Made by a program: the position numbers and the translations under genes
Part shown: in pieces, positions 44,807 through 54,534 of the stretch
How the letters are laid out: every line of letters begins with the position of its first letter
Position numbering within the stretch: the stretch's first letter is position 1
Origin: Allacma fusca
Taxonomy: Eukaryota > Arthropoda > Collembola > Symphypleona > Sminthuridae
Assembly: GCA_947179485.1 (NCBI GenBank)
Contig: OX359246.1
Location: 46,293,632 to 46,357,631, forward strand
Direction of reading: 5' to 3'
Length of the DNA: 64,000 bases
The notes under the pieces: generated by a model
What the model was told of the DNA's origin: nothing
Databases searched by the model: none
Seen by the model: the letters and a program-made list of their open reading frames with translations, nothing else

Positions 44807-47800
44807 ATGGACCTATACCGTAGACGATTACGTCCAACAAACGCTCCCATAAGAAGGAGACAACCGATAAGACGAACGGTAAGCATAAAAAAGTGAATAG
44901 GTTAAGATAAAATTCTTGTTGGACCGATGGAGTAGCAACACGAAATTTATCTTTTACAGTTTTCGTGTTCATTTCCCGGATGTGAGTTCAACGCCTTTCA
45001 ACATCGACAGCTGGAACGTCACGAGTGTCTTGTTCATAACTGTGGATACTGCGGTCGGAGATATAGAGACCTCCGGTGGCACAGCTGCCGTCAACGAGAC
45101 AACAACCAAATAGGAAGGGGACCATCTGGAGCTTTGGAAATTGAGCTTGGAACGTTTCAGGAGGTGCAGTCCAGCCAACGAGGAGTAATTAAGACGTATA
45201 CTTACACTGTTACACAACGGAAGACAGATGTGGCTGAATTATTTGAGGACCTAAACGAGAACATAATATCCATTCTACAGCAGCTGTTGGAGCATTACAA
45301 AGGAATGAAGGTACAATTTTCCGTGCAGATGCTTCTTTATAATGAACGTACTGAAATAACAATCAACCCGGTTTTTAATACCATGTTCTATTTAATTAAT
45401 CATGCCAATTTTATATCTGAGGTGTTATTCAAAGCAGTGGAATACATAATAACCAGTTTATCAATTATGAATGAGAGAGGTAGTGGGTTCAGTGTGATAT
45501 CTATTGATACACTTAGTATAATAGCGGCAATGTATAATGGAATAAGAGGAAGTGGTCCTCTAAGACTCCCCTCGTGTCTTAAAAATCGACACGGTCTTTG
45601 TAACCTACGTTCACCAGCGGACATGTGTTTTGCCTACGCTGTGGTTTCCGGACTACATTATTATGAAGTGCCAGCTGGTTCCCGAAATAAGGCTCAAGCG
45701 TATGCTAGGTACTTTCCTTTATATGATTTTAATAATTTAGCGTTTCCGGTCGAGCTGACAGATGTTGATAGATTTGAGGACCGCAATTCTTTAGTATGTA
45801 ATGTTTTTTCTGTAGAAAAAAGAAGGTTTATCCTTTACGTGTATCTGCTAAAACGTATAGCAAAGTTGTAAACCTAATACATGTAACTGAAGGCAACAAA
45901 AATCATTATTTAAGCATTGTTAATTTCAGTGCTTTTATGGGTAACATGAAACATAAGAAACGATTTTATTGTTATTATTGTTTTAGATCTTTTGGTAAAG
46001 CTTATGTACGGGATAGACATATGAAAGATTGTGCAGGTTACGGAATTCAGAGTTTAGTGCTTCCTAAGAAAATAGATGGGAAGCCGGGCTACATTTCATT
46101 TAAAGATTATTATAAATGTATGCTTTTCCCTTACATTTGTATATCTGATTTAGAGACTATTTGTGAGCCTATAGATCAGACTGAGCAAGTGAGTAGTAAT
46201 ACAAAATACTTGCGGAGATTAATTACTTGTTCATGGTCAATTGTATATTTAAAACCTGACAATCAGTATGAATATTATGAATACTGTGGTTCAGATGCTC
46301 TGCAAAAATATATTGACAAATTATTAGAATTAGCAGAAAAGACACAAGAACTATTAAAGTCAGATAATGGTATGCCTGATCTAACACAGCAAGAAGAAGT
46401 TGAGTTTTTAAATGCGATATCGTGTTTATATTGCAACAAATCTTTCACTGATTTGTCAGATAAAGTTAGGCATCATATTCATAGTGTAGGGTCTGTAAAC
46501 AAAGGAAAGTATGTGGGACCAGTATGTGTAGCTTGCAATAATAACCTCAGACACCGAAAATATCTTCCTGTATGTTTACATAATGGGAGCAAATTCGACT
46601 TTCGAGAGTTAGCACAGGCTTTCACATTTAAAAAAATTTACGATGTTAATGTAATTGCAAGAAACTCTGAAACGTTCATAACAATAACATTAAACAAAAT
46701 TCTTAAATTTTATGACACACTAACATTCTTAGGCGGATCTTTAGATTCATTAGTAGAAACGGCTAAAAAAGATGGTATGGAAAGGTTTTATTATACTCGA
46801 AAGCATTTTTCGAATTACTCGGAACACTTCAAAGATATTTTGAAAAAACAGTATTTTTGTTATGATTATCTTACTTCTTTTTCTGTCTTAAAAGAAAAAC
46901 ACTTACCTGACATTTCCAAATTTTATAATACGTTAACAGATTCAAACATAGCTGAAACAGAGTATCAGCATGCCATAAAAATGTTTAAATTGTTTAAGTG
47001 TCAGGATTTAGTACAGTACTTACTCTGGTACAACTGTATAGATACTTTTCTCCTTGCGGATGTATTTATGGACTATAGAATGTCATCGTATAAGTTATTT
47101 GGAATAGATTGTATGCATTTTGTTTCTCTTCCGAGCTATTCATTTGCATGTGCTCTAAAGCATACAAATGTTCAGCTTGAAACTATTCACGATGCTAAAT
47201 TTTTACGCATTTTGATCGAAAATTTAAGAGGTGGGCTTGTGTATGTTAATACGAGATATGTAAAGGCTAATATTCCTGATAAACCAGATTATAATCCTAA
47301 CAAAAAATCGCGGGTGATACATATGTTAGACTTTTCATCACTTTACGGATCTATCCTTCGAGAACCATTGCCAGTCAAAAACTTTCGTGAGATTACAGCT
47401 GAAGAGATTGAAATTTTAAGTGCAAATGATTTTGAATGTTTACGAAATTTCAAAGTTGAAAATCTTGCGTTTTTTCTTATTGTGGATTATTATACTCCAC
47501 AACATCTGCATGACTATTTTAAAAACCTTCCTCTAGGTGTACAAAAACTTTCAATTGAGGATTCGCATTTAAGTCCTTATCAGATAAAACTTGCAGAGGA
47601 GTATAATTTAGGACCTATGAATAATAGAGAGAGACTCTGCGCAACATTATTTCCACATGAAAAATATTGCATGCATTCAAGTTTATTGATATATTTTATG
47701 AAGCTAGGAATACGAGTTACAAAACTGCATGCAGGTTATATATTCGAAGAAGATCCAGTGTTCAAAGATTTCGTGGACTTAAACATTAAACTGCGAGCCG

Positions 47801-48675
47801 AGGCTAAATCAGAGACTGAATCCCAGCGCGCGAAATTATACCTAAACTCTCTATTTGGGATTACTCTTCGTGCAGTATGGAAAGATACGAACTGCAAGGT
47901 AATAAAGAATTTTGTCGATGCACTTTCATGTATAGCTAAACCAAGTTTCACAGGTCACATTCACATTGACCCAGAAACTTCTGTTTTCATGTTCAAACCC
48001 TTATCGGTATTTGTCAATTCTTGTTTCTACTTAGGCTTTGCTATTTTAGATAAAAGTAAATTAAAATACTATAAAACGTATTATTCGGAATTAGTCCCCC
48101 TATTTAAAGGAAGAGAGTTTTCTACAGTGTATGGAGATACGGACTCATATGCCTTAATTATTGAACTTAAGGAGGGAGAGACAGATGTTAATCATTTGTT
48201 TAAAACAAGGAAACATTTGTTTGACTTCAGTAATCTCCCTAAAAATCATCCGCTATTTGACACCAGTCAAGCAAACATGCCTGGGTTACTAAAGTTTGAT
48301 TTTAAGGAAAAAATTATAAAAGCCTTCGTATGTCTATCCCCAAAATGTTATAGCTTTCAATTATATGAACTAGATCAAGTAGGTAATCCTATTGAAAAAT
48401 GTAAAATGAAAGGTATAAAGAGATACCAACTTTCTCGTTTGCTGTTTAGTAATTATGTACATGCATTGTTTACACGAAACATTAGTTATTGTCAGGTAAA
48501 TTTAATACAATCAAGACAACATCAGTTATATATTATATCCATGAATAAAAAGACACTACATTGTCTTACTACAAAGAGTTTTCTTTTAGGTAAATATGGT
48601 ATTAAGTCGAAACCATTCGGTCATTATGCAATCCGTGATATTAAATTCAATGAAGAATTGGAATTTAAAATGTAA
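44807..48675 (+). pseudogene. polB: Protein-primed type B DNA polymerase of the Polinton, one frameshift
   Basis: Replicative polymerase of the DNA_pol_B_2 (protein-primed) class. Exon 1 is 44807-44878; exon 2 starts at 44960. The N-terminus has C2H2/CCHC-like zinc fingers (CSFPGCEFNAFQHRQLERH, CGYCGRRYRDLRWHSC) and a later finger near 45960. Exonuclease motifs: SDLETI, NGSKFDF, YNCIDTF. Polymerase motifs: A DFSSLYGS (about 47330), B KLYLNSLFG (about 47838), C YGDTDSY (about 48131). A six-A run at 45816-45821 shifts the frame: the first part runs out at 45871, and the rest is open in another frame through 48675, where all exonuclease and polymerase motifs sit. The long second frame is otherwise intact (at least 912 codons). 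Divergent from the gene at 43841-44661. Confidence 0.92.
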
Positions 48676-48754
48676 TTTTATTATAAAATAACTCAAATGT
48701 ACGTACAAACAATTATGTAACAACCAATTAATAAAATTAAGTGTTTTCAGAAGT

Positions 48755-49213
48755 TTATTTATCGATCTTATACTTATCATTAAATTTCACCCACTTAAAC
48801 CTAGCAGTAGAAGGTTCTAAGCTACTTTTATCATACCCGTCAAGAACGTTTACAAAGTGTGATGGGAAAATGTAAGTTGGAGCATTCACTTCTCTTAAAG
48901 TTTGCAAGTATTCATTGATAGCAGGAATATCATAATTTTTTCGTTTAAAAGGACTAAGACTTAATCGTATCAAATCCATAACATGAGAGAAGTTAACAAC
49001 CTTTTCTTTATAAACTACTTCACCAGTAGACTTATACTTAAAGTACTTGCTATTCCGTAACAGACGGAGGATTTGAGTAGCTTTTCCACGCATTGCTTCA
49101 GGGAGTAGCTCCAGTAAATCTTCATCAGGATTATTAACACTTGGCTCATCCTTTCTAACTGGCATGAGATGTTCCCATTGCTGCAGAGGAAGCACCTTCC
49201 ACAATTTACTCAT
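48755..49213 (-). CDS. Conserved-type Polinton protein, function unknown
   Basis: 152 residues, complete frame. The central block DLLELLPEAMRGKATQILRL with TGEVVYKEKVVNFSHVMDLI resembles a protein seen repeatedly in metazoan Polintons/adintoviruses; that likeness is from memory and its function is unknown to me. It starts with ATGAGTAA, overlapping the end of the upstream gene by 8 bases. It converges on the polymerase gene with an 80-bp gap. Confidence 0.6.
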   Translation of the reverse strand: MSKLWKVLPLQQWEHLMPVRKDEPSVNNPDEDLLELLPEAMRGKATQILRLLRNSKYFKYKSTGEVVYKEKVVNFSHVMDLIRLSLSPFKRKNYDIPAINEYLQTLREVNAPTYIFPSHFVNVLDGYDKSSLEPSTARFKWVKFNDKYKIDK

Positions 49214-49547
49214 CGCAGCTGTATAATGTTGATAAATGTTGGTTCACTAATGTTTCAAGTAAGCCAGCAATCACACGCGACACAATTTTAAGATTTCTAA
49301 CCAGGAACGTTTTAGCAGTACTAATTTTGATGGTTTTTCTTTCAAAAAATTAAAAAAAACTTTTTTGTCTAGAAATACACTTTTTCTCGGACTTACTATT
49401 TGCAAAACTAGGCAAGTTCAAAATGCATTCGATTATGACTTCTATTTGTGAGTCACTTGCTTCTAAAATTAAAACACGTTTTAATTTATTGGACGATGAT
49501 ATAAGGAGATTCAAAAAAGCAGAATACTGTTCGACTTGCTTGTTCAT
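49206..49547 (-). pseudogene. Small Polinton virion-type protein with in-frame stop
   Basis: Begins MNKQVEQYSAFLNLLISSS and continues KRVLILEASDSQIEVIIECI, a pattern seen in small Polinton-encoded proteins. An in-frame TAA at 49350-49352, in a T-rich run, stops it after 65 codons. The same frame resumes (ERKTIKISTAKTFLVRNLK) to a stop at 49206-49208. The full length would be about 113 codons. Its ATG overlaps the ATPase stop by 4 bases, and its end overlaps the next start by 8. Function unknown; possibly a minor virion component by position. Confidence 0.55.
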
Positions 49548-50251
49548 GATTCACTAAAAACAACAAAACTGTCTTGCTCTGGGTAAATATCATTACGGAG
49601 TCGAAATTTGGAGGGTGTATCTGGACTGAAGTCTATAAGTAGAAATCCAAACTGGTTTTCTATGCTGTAACGATACGCCTCTTGTACATATGAAACGTTT
49701 CCAGGAGACATGTTTCTTGCAATTACGTTTATGGTATTTTGATTTCTTACCATGTTAAAAAGCACTAAATACGTAGAATTCCGTACAATAGTAACCATAT
49801 TATCATAAAAAACGTTTTGACATGTAAAAATTAATCCTAAATTCTTATGATGAACTACCTTAGTAAATAAATCTTCAATGTAAACTAAGTTTTTTGATTT
49901 TCTTAACAAACTCATTTTATCTTCTATTATAACTAGTTTTTTCAGAAATATGAGAATCTATTTCAAAAATCGAATCAACTAACACGATTCCAGTATCTAG
50001 TCTACTTAATTCAACTAATTCAGGATTCAGATAACTATATACATAAATTACTTTTTCAATATCCTGGCTGAAATATCTGTTCCGGTTTTTAATGATCCTC
50101 AAGATAAGAGTAGATTTACCTAAATAAAATAAAAAATATAAGTTGTGAACAAAACAAATAAAATTATAAAGGTTAAAAACAAACCTGAACGTGATGGACC
50201 TGCAATAGTCATGCTAAACGGCCACTTTAAAGTAAAGTCAAACAGATCCAT
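49544..50251 (-). pseudogene. FtsK/HerA-type genome-packaging ATPase of the Polinton, frameshifted
   Basis: P-loop ATPase of the A32-like packaging family that pumps DNA into capsids. Exon 1 is 50185-50251 (MDLFDFTLKWPFSMTIAGPS); exon 2 begins at 50119. The Walker A loop (GPSRSGKST) is itself split by this 65-base intron. Walker B (LVIIEDKM) and the following LGLIFTCQNVF (sensor region) are clear. Between them, an A-run at about 49932-49937 shifts the frame: the first frame ends shortly after, and the rest is open to 49544. The start overlaps the end of the upstream zinc-protein gene by 14 bases. Confidence 0.85.
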
Positions 50252-50705
50252 TACGTAATTCAATTCTATTACAATATTCACAATAAGATTTTGATAGTAA
50301 GTAGCAATTACTCGGGTTGATTAATTTAAAACACGACTGACAAATTTTGTGACTAAAGTTAGAGACATGTGTGTAGGCTTTTATACTACCTGTAGGATAG
50401 GATAACAGTGAATGATGTGTACTTGTGTTTTCACATAGACAACATACAAAAACTTCCGAATTATATGTAATTAACACCCATGTCCTAAAATCGTATATGT
50501 TATTAGAATAATCAAAACTTATAATTTTACATAGATCATTCTTCTCCTTAAGACAATTAGGACATAATTGATTATCTAATTTACTAATATTTTACCATGT
50601 ATTAAAATTAAACTCATTCATAGACCAAGAGTATATACATTCTTTACAACGTAGGGAAGTTACTGAAACAACTTCAGTACTATCTGTCTGAGTAGAAGCA
50701 TTCAT
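50238..50705 (-). pseudogene. Cys/His zinc-binding protein, tandem copy 3, in-frame stop
   Basis: Third paralogue of a family repeated three times in this element. It starts MNASTQTDSTEVV, sharing the STQT start with copy 1, then CKECIYSW. An in-frame TAA at 50592-50594 interrupts after NFNTW, and the frame continues with CPNCLKEK, FVCCLCENTSTHHSL and HKICQSCF. Shared signature: paired Cys-x2-Cys groups, CCxC with HH five to six residues later, and a final H-x2-C-x2-C. I do not recognise the family; zinc binding is inferred from the Cys/His spacing. Confidence 0.6.
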
Positions 50706-50742
50706 GTGACTACCCTTTTACTACAGGCACAGTCATGAGGAT

Positions 50743-51168
50743 CTAGTTTGAATGATTCAGAAAAAACACAATGTTTAAGCACTTCACACAGAATTTATGA
50801 TTAGTTTGGTAGATGTAAACATAAATGTTCAACACTTCAAGTGGATTTAAGTTTAAATTATGATGAGTGTAAATGTTCTCACAACGACAACAATTAAAAT
50901 CGCGGGCTAAAAGACGGCACAATTGCCAAGCCCGAATGTCGTAATATGTCAGCTGCAACTGTTTTAAGGTTTGTCTATCCATTCTTTCCCAATAACCTTT
51001 AATACAGTATCTTTGTCCATCATCATAGTCTTTCACCAAATCAAACTTGAACCTTGTTATATTTAGCCATCGATACTCACAGTAAGTGCAACATAGATGC
51101 TTTACAGGTAGACAGCTGATGTTGAGGGGAGAGTCTTCGGGACAGGCTTGACACCCCTTCTCGGACAT
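50743..51168 (-). CDS. Cys/His zinc-binding protein, tandem copy 2
   Basis: 141 residues from the ATG at 51168 (MSEKGCQACPEDSP). It carries CCTYCEYRW, FNCCRCENIYTHHNLNL and HKFCVKCL, in the same order as copies 1 and 3. Its first 67 bases overlap the end of copy 1 in another frame, so the tandem genes are physically nested. The frame is intact. Function unknown; a zinc-stabilised regulatory or host-interaction protein is possible but unsupported. Confidence 0.65.
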   Translation of the reverse strand: MSEKGCQACPEDSPLNISCLPVKHLCCTYCEYRWLNITRFKFDLVKDYDDGQRYCIKGYWERMDRQTLKQLQLTYYDIRAWQLCRLLARDFNCCRCENIYTHHNLNLNPLEVLNIYVYIYQTNHKFCVKCLNIVFFLNHSN

Positions 51169-51629
51169 CGTTCCTCCTTGCAAAGTTTATTAGTGCAATT
51201 TTTTGGGTCAAGGTACTCAGGCTCTGTCTCTCTCGTAATGTACATACAGAACTTGCAATACATATGTCTTTCGAGACCAAGATATACCCATATAGGGATT
51301 TTGCCGTAGTAATTATCGTTCAAGCCGTGGTGTACTGTAACTACCTTGCATCTACAACAATAGAAGTCTTCGACAAGGTAAAACCTGACCATCCAAGCTT
51401 TGGGATTGGTGGGAATGAGATGCTCGGAATTTAATTTGTCCTCACGGTCCTCTTCTTCCAGTGCACATTCCATACACAAAACACAATTTTTATATTGATA
51501 TAACTGCAGAACGTCCGCACTATGTATCCAACGGTAAAGACAATAGAAACACTTGTACTTTTCACGTTCTTCCTGTAGGTTATTTTTTGTATAATCTACT
51601 GGTATTAGAGTCTGAGTAGACTTATCCAT
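51102..51629 (-). CDS. Cys/His zinc-binding protein, tandem copy 1
   Basis: 175 residues. It starts MDKSTQTLIPVDY, then CFYCLYRW, CVLCMEC, FYCCRCKVVTVHHGL and MYCKFCM, followed by an extra basic Cys cluster (CTNKLCKEERCPRRG) absent from the other copies. Its start lies 3 bases after the end of the IAP-like gene on the same strand. Three paralogues next to an IAP gene suggest a lineage-specific accessory module. No family recognised. Confidence 0.65.
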   Translation of the reverse strand: MDKSTQTLIPVDYTKNNLQEEREKYKCFYCLYRWIHSADVLQLYQYKNCVLCMECALEEEDREDKLNSEHLIPTNPKAWMVRFYLVEDFYCCRCKVVTVHHGLNDNYYGKIPIWVYLGLERHMYCKFCMYITRETEPEYLDPKNCTNKLCKEERCPRRGVKPVPKTLPSTSAVYL

Positions 51630-51632
51630 ATT

Positions 51633-52151
51633 TTAGTTGGCAATAATCTTCACAGTAGCAGTAATGTCGCCTCTACAGAAGGGACATGACTTTAATTGAA
51701 ATAAACAAGTAATACAATAATTTGAGTGTCCGCAAGGTAAAATAGCTAGCAAAAATGACCTATCGGTCAAACAAATGCAACATTTCTTATCCTCACGTAT
51801 GGTTTTAGTTTGCAGTTCCTTTTGTAGAAGATAATAAGCACAACTGTTTTTTCTATGATAATCAATTGCCTTAGTTGCTCTGTCAAAGTTTGCTGTGCTG
51901 TCACAATAGAAGCATCTAAGGCTGCACGAGCAACCAAGTGAATAAAATCCAGCTTCTGCTACTTGTTTTACTGGAAATAGTCTACCAAATTTACAATTCT
52001 TAAAGGTAGCTTCTCTGGAAGCCAATGTATTGTACTTTAGTTTAGACGTGTCTTTCAAAAATGTTAAGCCAAGTTTCGCTTTGAGTGTTTCTACACCGTT
52101 ACATGAACCAGAATTTTTTGTATTTCCAGAGCAAGGAACGTAAGGTTCCAT
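51633..52151 (-). CDS. IAP-like protein with BIR and C-terminal RING
   Basis: 172 residues, intact. The BIR region (REATFKNCKF, VAEAGFYSLG, CFYCDS, then H and C ligands near YHRKNSC) is followed by a C3HC4-type RING (CCICLTDRS, LPCGHSNYC, CPFC). This is the architecture of baculovirus and cellular inhibitor-of-apoptosis proteins, where BIR binds caspases or their antagonists and RING is a ubiquitin ligase. That role here is inferred from the family. It is the second BIR protein of this element, on the opposite strand from the first. Its ATG is only 13 bases from the integrase ATG, in divergent orientation. Confidence 0.88.
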   Translation of the reverse strand: MEPYVPCSGNTKNSGSCNGVETLKAKLGLTFLKDTSKLKYNTLASREATFKNCKFGRLFPVKQVAEAGFYSLGCSCSLRCFYCDSTANFDRATKAIDYHRKNSCAYYLLQKELQTKTIREDKKCCICLTDRSFLLAILPCGHSNYCITCLFQLKSCPFCRGDITATVKIIAN

Positions 52152-52164
52152 TGTAAAACTTGGA

Positions 52165-53212
52165 ATGGACTCTAAGCAGGGATTACGCGAGCTTTATACG
52201 ACGCCAAGAAATGCAGGTGCCTTAGCAGGAGCTCAAGCGTTTTTTAAAAACATTAAAGGAGACCATAAACAGCTGGTGGAACAGCTGCAGTCGCTAGATA
52301 CCTACACACTGTTCCGACCTACACGCAAAAAGTTTCCCAGGAGAAAAATACTGTCATACTTTATCGATCACATATGGCAAATGGATTTAATTCAACTAAC
52401 AAAGTACAAACGGAATAATAAAAACTATGCATGGATATTAGTTTGCATCGATACTTTCTCAAAGTTTCTCTGGGTACGGAAGTTGAGGAAAAAACAGCTT
52501 CTCAAGTTCATGAAGCACTTGCAGATATTTTTGAAGCGTCAGGACGACATCCTCTTTATATTTTGCATGATGAAGGTAATAATTACATAATGTTTGTCCA
52601 AAAAATATCCTAACATGTTGTAACCTGTAGGGAAAGAGTTTTACAATTCGAGCGTCGCAAAGCTGCTACAGGAGTATGGGATTACACAGTATAGTACAGC
52701 AACACAGATTAAAGCTTCAGGAGCTGAACGAGGTTAGTGAACTCAGTAAAACAAAAGATAGACAATATAATAATGAAGGTTTGTAGTCGTTAGGACCATC
52801 ATGACTCGAGTAGCACGAGTTTTTTACGAAAACGACAAAAACGTGGATAAACGCTATAGATGACATTTGCAGTAGTTACAACGAAACGTTTCACTCTGTA
52901 ATTGGTATGTCACCAGCAGAAGTAACACAAGAGAATTCTCCTGAGGTTTTTCAACGGATGTACCATAAACTAATAATTACAAAATATCCTAAACCCAAGT
53001 ATAAAGTAGGACAGTCAGTTCGCGTTAGCATTCGAAAGCTTGGGGTCTTTCATAAAGGTTACCTGCAGAGTGTTGGTGATGAGGTTTTCAAAATAGAAAC
53101 AGTTAACGATACAAGACCTGTTACATACACATTAGTTGATCTGGAAAATAACCCTATACAATCATCATTTTACCACGAAGAAATATTTCCTCTATCTCAT
53201 GATGGAATCTAG
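52165..53212 (+). pseudogene. Retroviral-type integrase of the Polinton, two frame breaks
   Basis: DDE integrase for element insertion. There are two introns: 52576-52630 and 52733-52786. The catalytic Asp residues are seen at QMDLIQL and ILHDEG, and the Glu in KASGAER, just before the second intron. A chromo-like or SH3-like C-terminal part (KYKVGQSVRVSIRKLG) follows. Two A-runs, 52489-52494 and 52837-52841, change the frame, so no single spliced frame is open. The 3' end overlaps the penton gene by 14 bases. It starts 13 bases from the divergent IAP gene. Confidence 0.87.
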
Positions 53213-54284
53213 AAGTGAATTTCAGCTATATCTTAGCAGCAATGAATCAAAAAACTATTTTCCAACGAACACAAATTCTAAGTTTGCAAACCGTCTGGAC
53301 CGACCGCTAACGTTACCTGCAAATTATTTTGAAGTAGGAGTAGCAGAGGTTATTTTTACACCACCACAGGTCATTGGAAGGTTTTTCAATTTAGAAGAGG
53401 ATAATAAAATAACTATAACAAGGACAGAAAATCCGACGACCATTGTTGTTGGGAAAAATTCGGACTTGTTATATGTATGGTGTTCATACGTAAACAGTGT
53501 ATTTCTAAACTACGATTTCCCTGCATCAATTCTTACAGAAGAAACTGAACGTTCAGTTCAGGATCGACTGGTCAGGGTTATGAATGACAGTGCTGAAAAT
53601 TTGACTATTCCGGAAGAACTTGCAACAGTATTAGGATTTTCAGAAAACGTATTCCCACCTGGATTGACAGAAGGAGAAAGATTGGCAAAACAAGACGAGT
53701 TTGCACAAATAGCAAATGACCATGATTTTCCCTTTTATATTGGAGCCGGTACAACCGTGTATCTTTTACAAGTAGCAGAGCCAAAAACATACTCCATAAA
53801 TCTGCTTGTAAACGAAATAAATGATTTGTTCAAAGCGAATCAACTGGAGTTAATATTTACAGTGACAAATACTGAGACAAGTATAGTTACAACTCATAAT
53901 GAATTGCAAATACAGTTGTCATCTGTTTTACAGTCTGTGTTTAATGTACCAGCAAATATTCGTGTTACCAAGGGTGCATCGTATCGACAAGTTACAAATC
54001 TATTCCAAAGCAATCTCATCAACGTTATGTGCCTTGGTTGCGATTTTATCCACGAAATTCAAATGGGCTCGAAAACGGTTCAATGGCTTCGAACGTTTAC
54101 TTTACCCAAACAAACTGGGGTGCAGCAAACAATAACGTTTCCACAGATACTATTTCATCCGCTATCACAAACGTTTTTGGAAATTTTAACAATAACCATC
54201 ACAGATGATTATGGAAATCAGTTGAACTTGGGTAACACACCAATACACATCCTTTTAAAGTTCCGTCCGCGATGCAATGCGTAA
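53199..54284 (+). CDS. Penton-like minor capsid protein of the Polinton
   Basis: 361 residues, intact, from the first of two adjacent in-frame ATGs at 53199 (MMESRSEFQLYL). The block SNESKNYFPTNTNSKFANRL is the characteristic N-terminal motif of Polinton/adintovirus penton-type single jelly-roll proteins, and the C-terminus ends LLKFRPRCNA. It would form the five-fold vertices of a capsid. It overlaps the integrase end by 14 bases and the basic-protein start by 8. Confidence 0.82.
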   Translation: MMESRSEFQLYLSSNESKNYFPTNTNSKFANRLDRPLTLPANYFEVGVAEVIFTPPQVIGRFFNLEEDNKITITRTENPTTIVVGKNSDLLYVWCSYVNSVFLNYDFPASILTEETERSVQDRLVRVMNDSAENLTIPEELATVLGFSENVFPPGLTEGERLAKQDEFAQIANDHDFPFYIGAGTTVYLLQVAEPKTYSINLLVNEINDLFKANQLELIFTVTNTETSIVTTHNELQIQLSSVLQSVFNVPANIRVTKGASYRQVTNLFQSNLINVMCLGCDFIHEIQMGSKTVQWLRTFTLPKQTGVQQTITFPQILFHPLSQTFLEILTITITDDYGNQLNLGNTPIHILLKFRPRCNA

Positions 54285-54534
54285 AATTACATGCACAAAG
54301 AATAAGTGCACATTAAGTAAGAAGTCTTCACCGGTACAAGCTGGGTCAGGATTTCTTTCAGAGGATCCATCTTACAATTTATCCTTGAAAAGTGTAAAGA
54401 AAAAAACTCAAAAAGGACGCGGTATTTCGAAAAAAAGAAAGCCAGCGAAAAAGCAGATTGGAAAGGGAAAACTAATCAAGAAAAAAGTTTCAAGTAAGAA
54501 AAAACATGGAAAGCGACATCCAAAAAGGAAGTAG
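54277..54534 (+). CDS. Basic, Lys-rich core-like protein
   Basis: 85 residues, intact; about a third are Lys or Arg, with repeated KKK/GKGK blocks after a short N-terminal part (CTKNKCTLSKKSSPVQAGSG). By position between penton and hexon it may be a DNA-condensing virion protein, comparable in role to adenovirus core proteins, and perhaps cleaved by the viral protease near the Gly-rich spots. No homology is claimed. It overlaps both neighbours (8 and 29 bases). Confidence 0.65.
   Translation: MRKITCTKNKCTLSKKSSPVQAGSGFLSEDPSYNLSLKSVKKKTQKGRGISKKRKPAKKQIGKGKLIKKKVSSKKKHGKRHPKRK

Noticed and set aside
52431..52613. Separate small ORF overlapping the integrase
   Set aside because: It is the integrase reading frame after the A-run frame change, not an independent gene.
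53136..53198. Upstream extension of the penton-like frame
   Set aside because: It has no ATG; the adjacent ATGs at 53199 and 53202 are the natural starts and the extension overlaps the integrase end.
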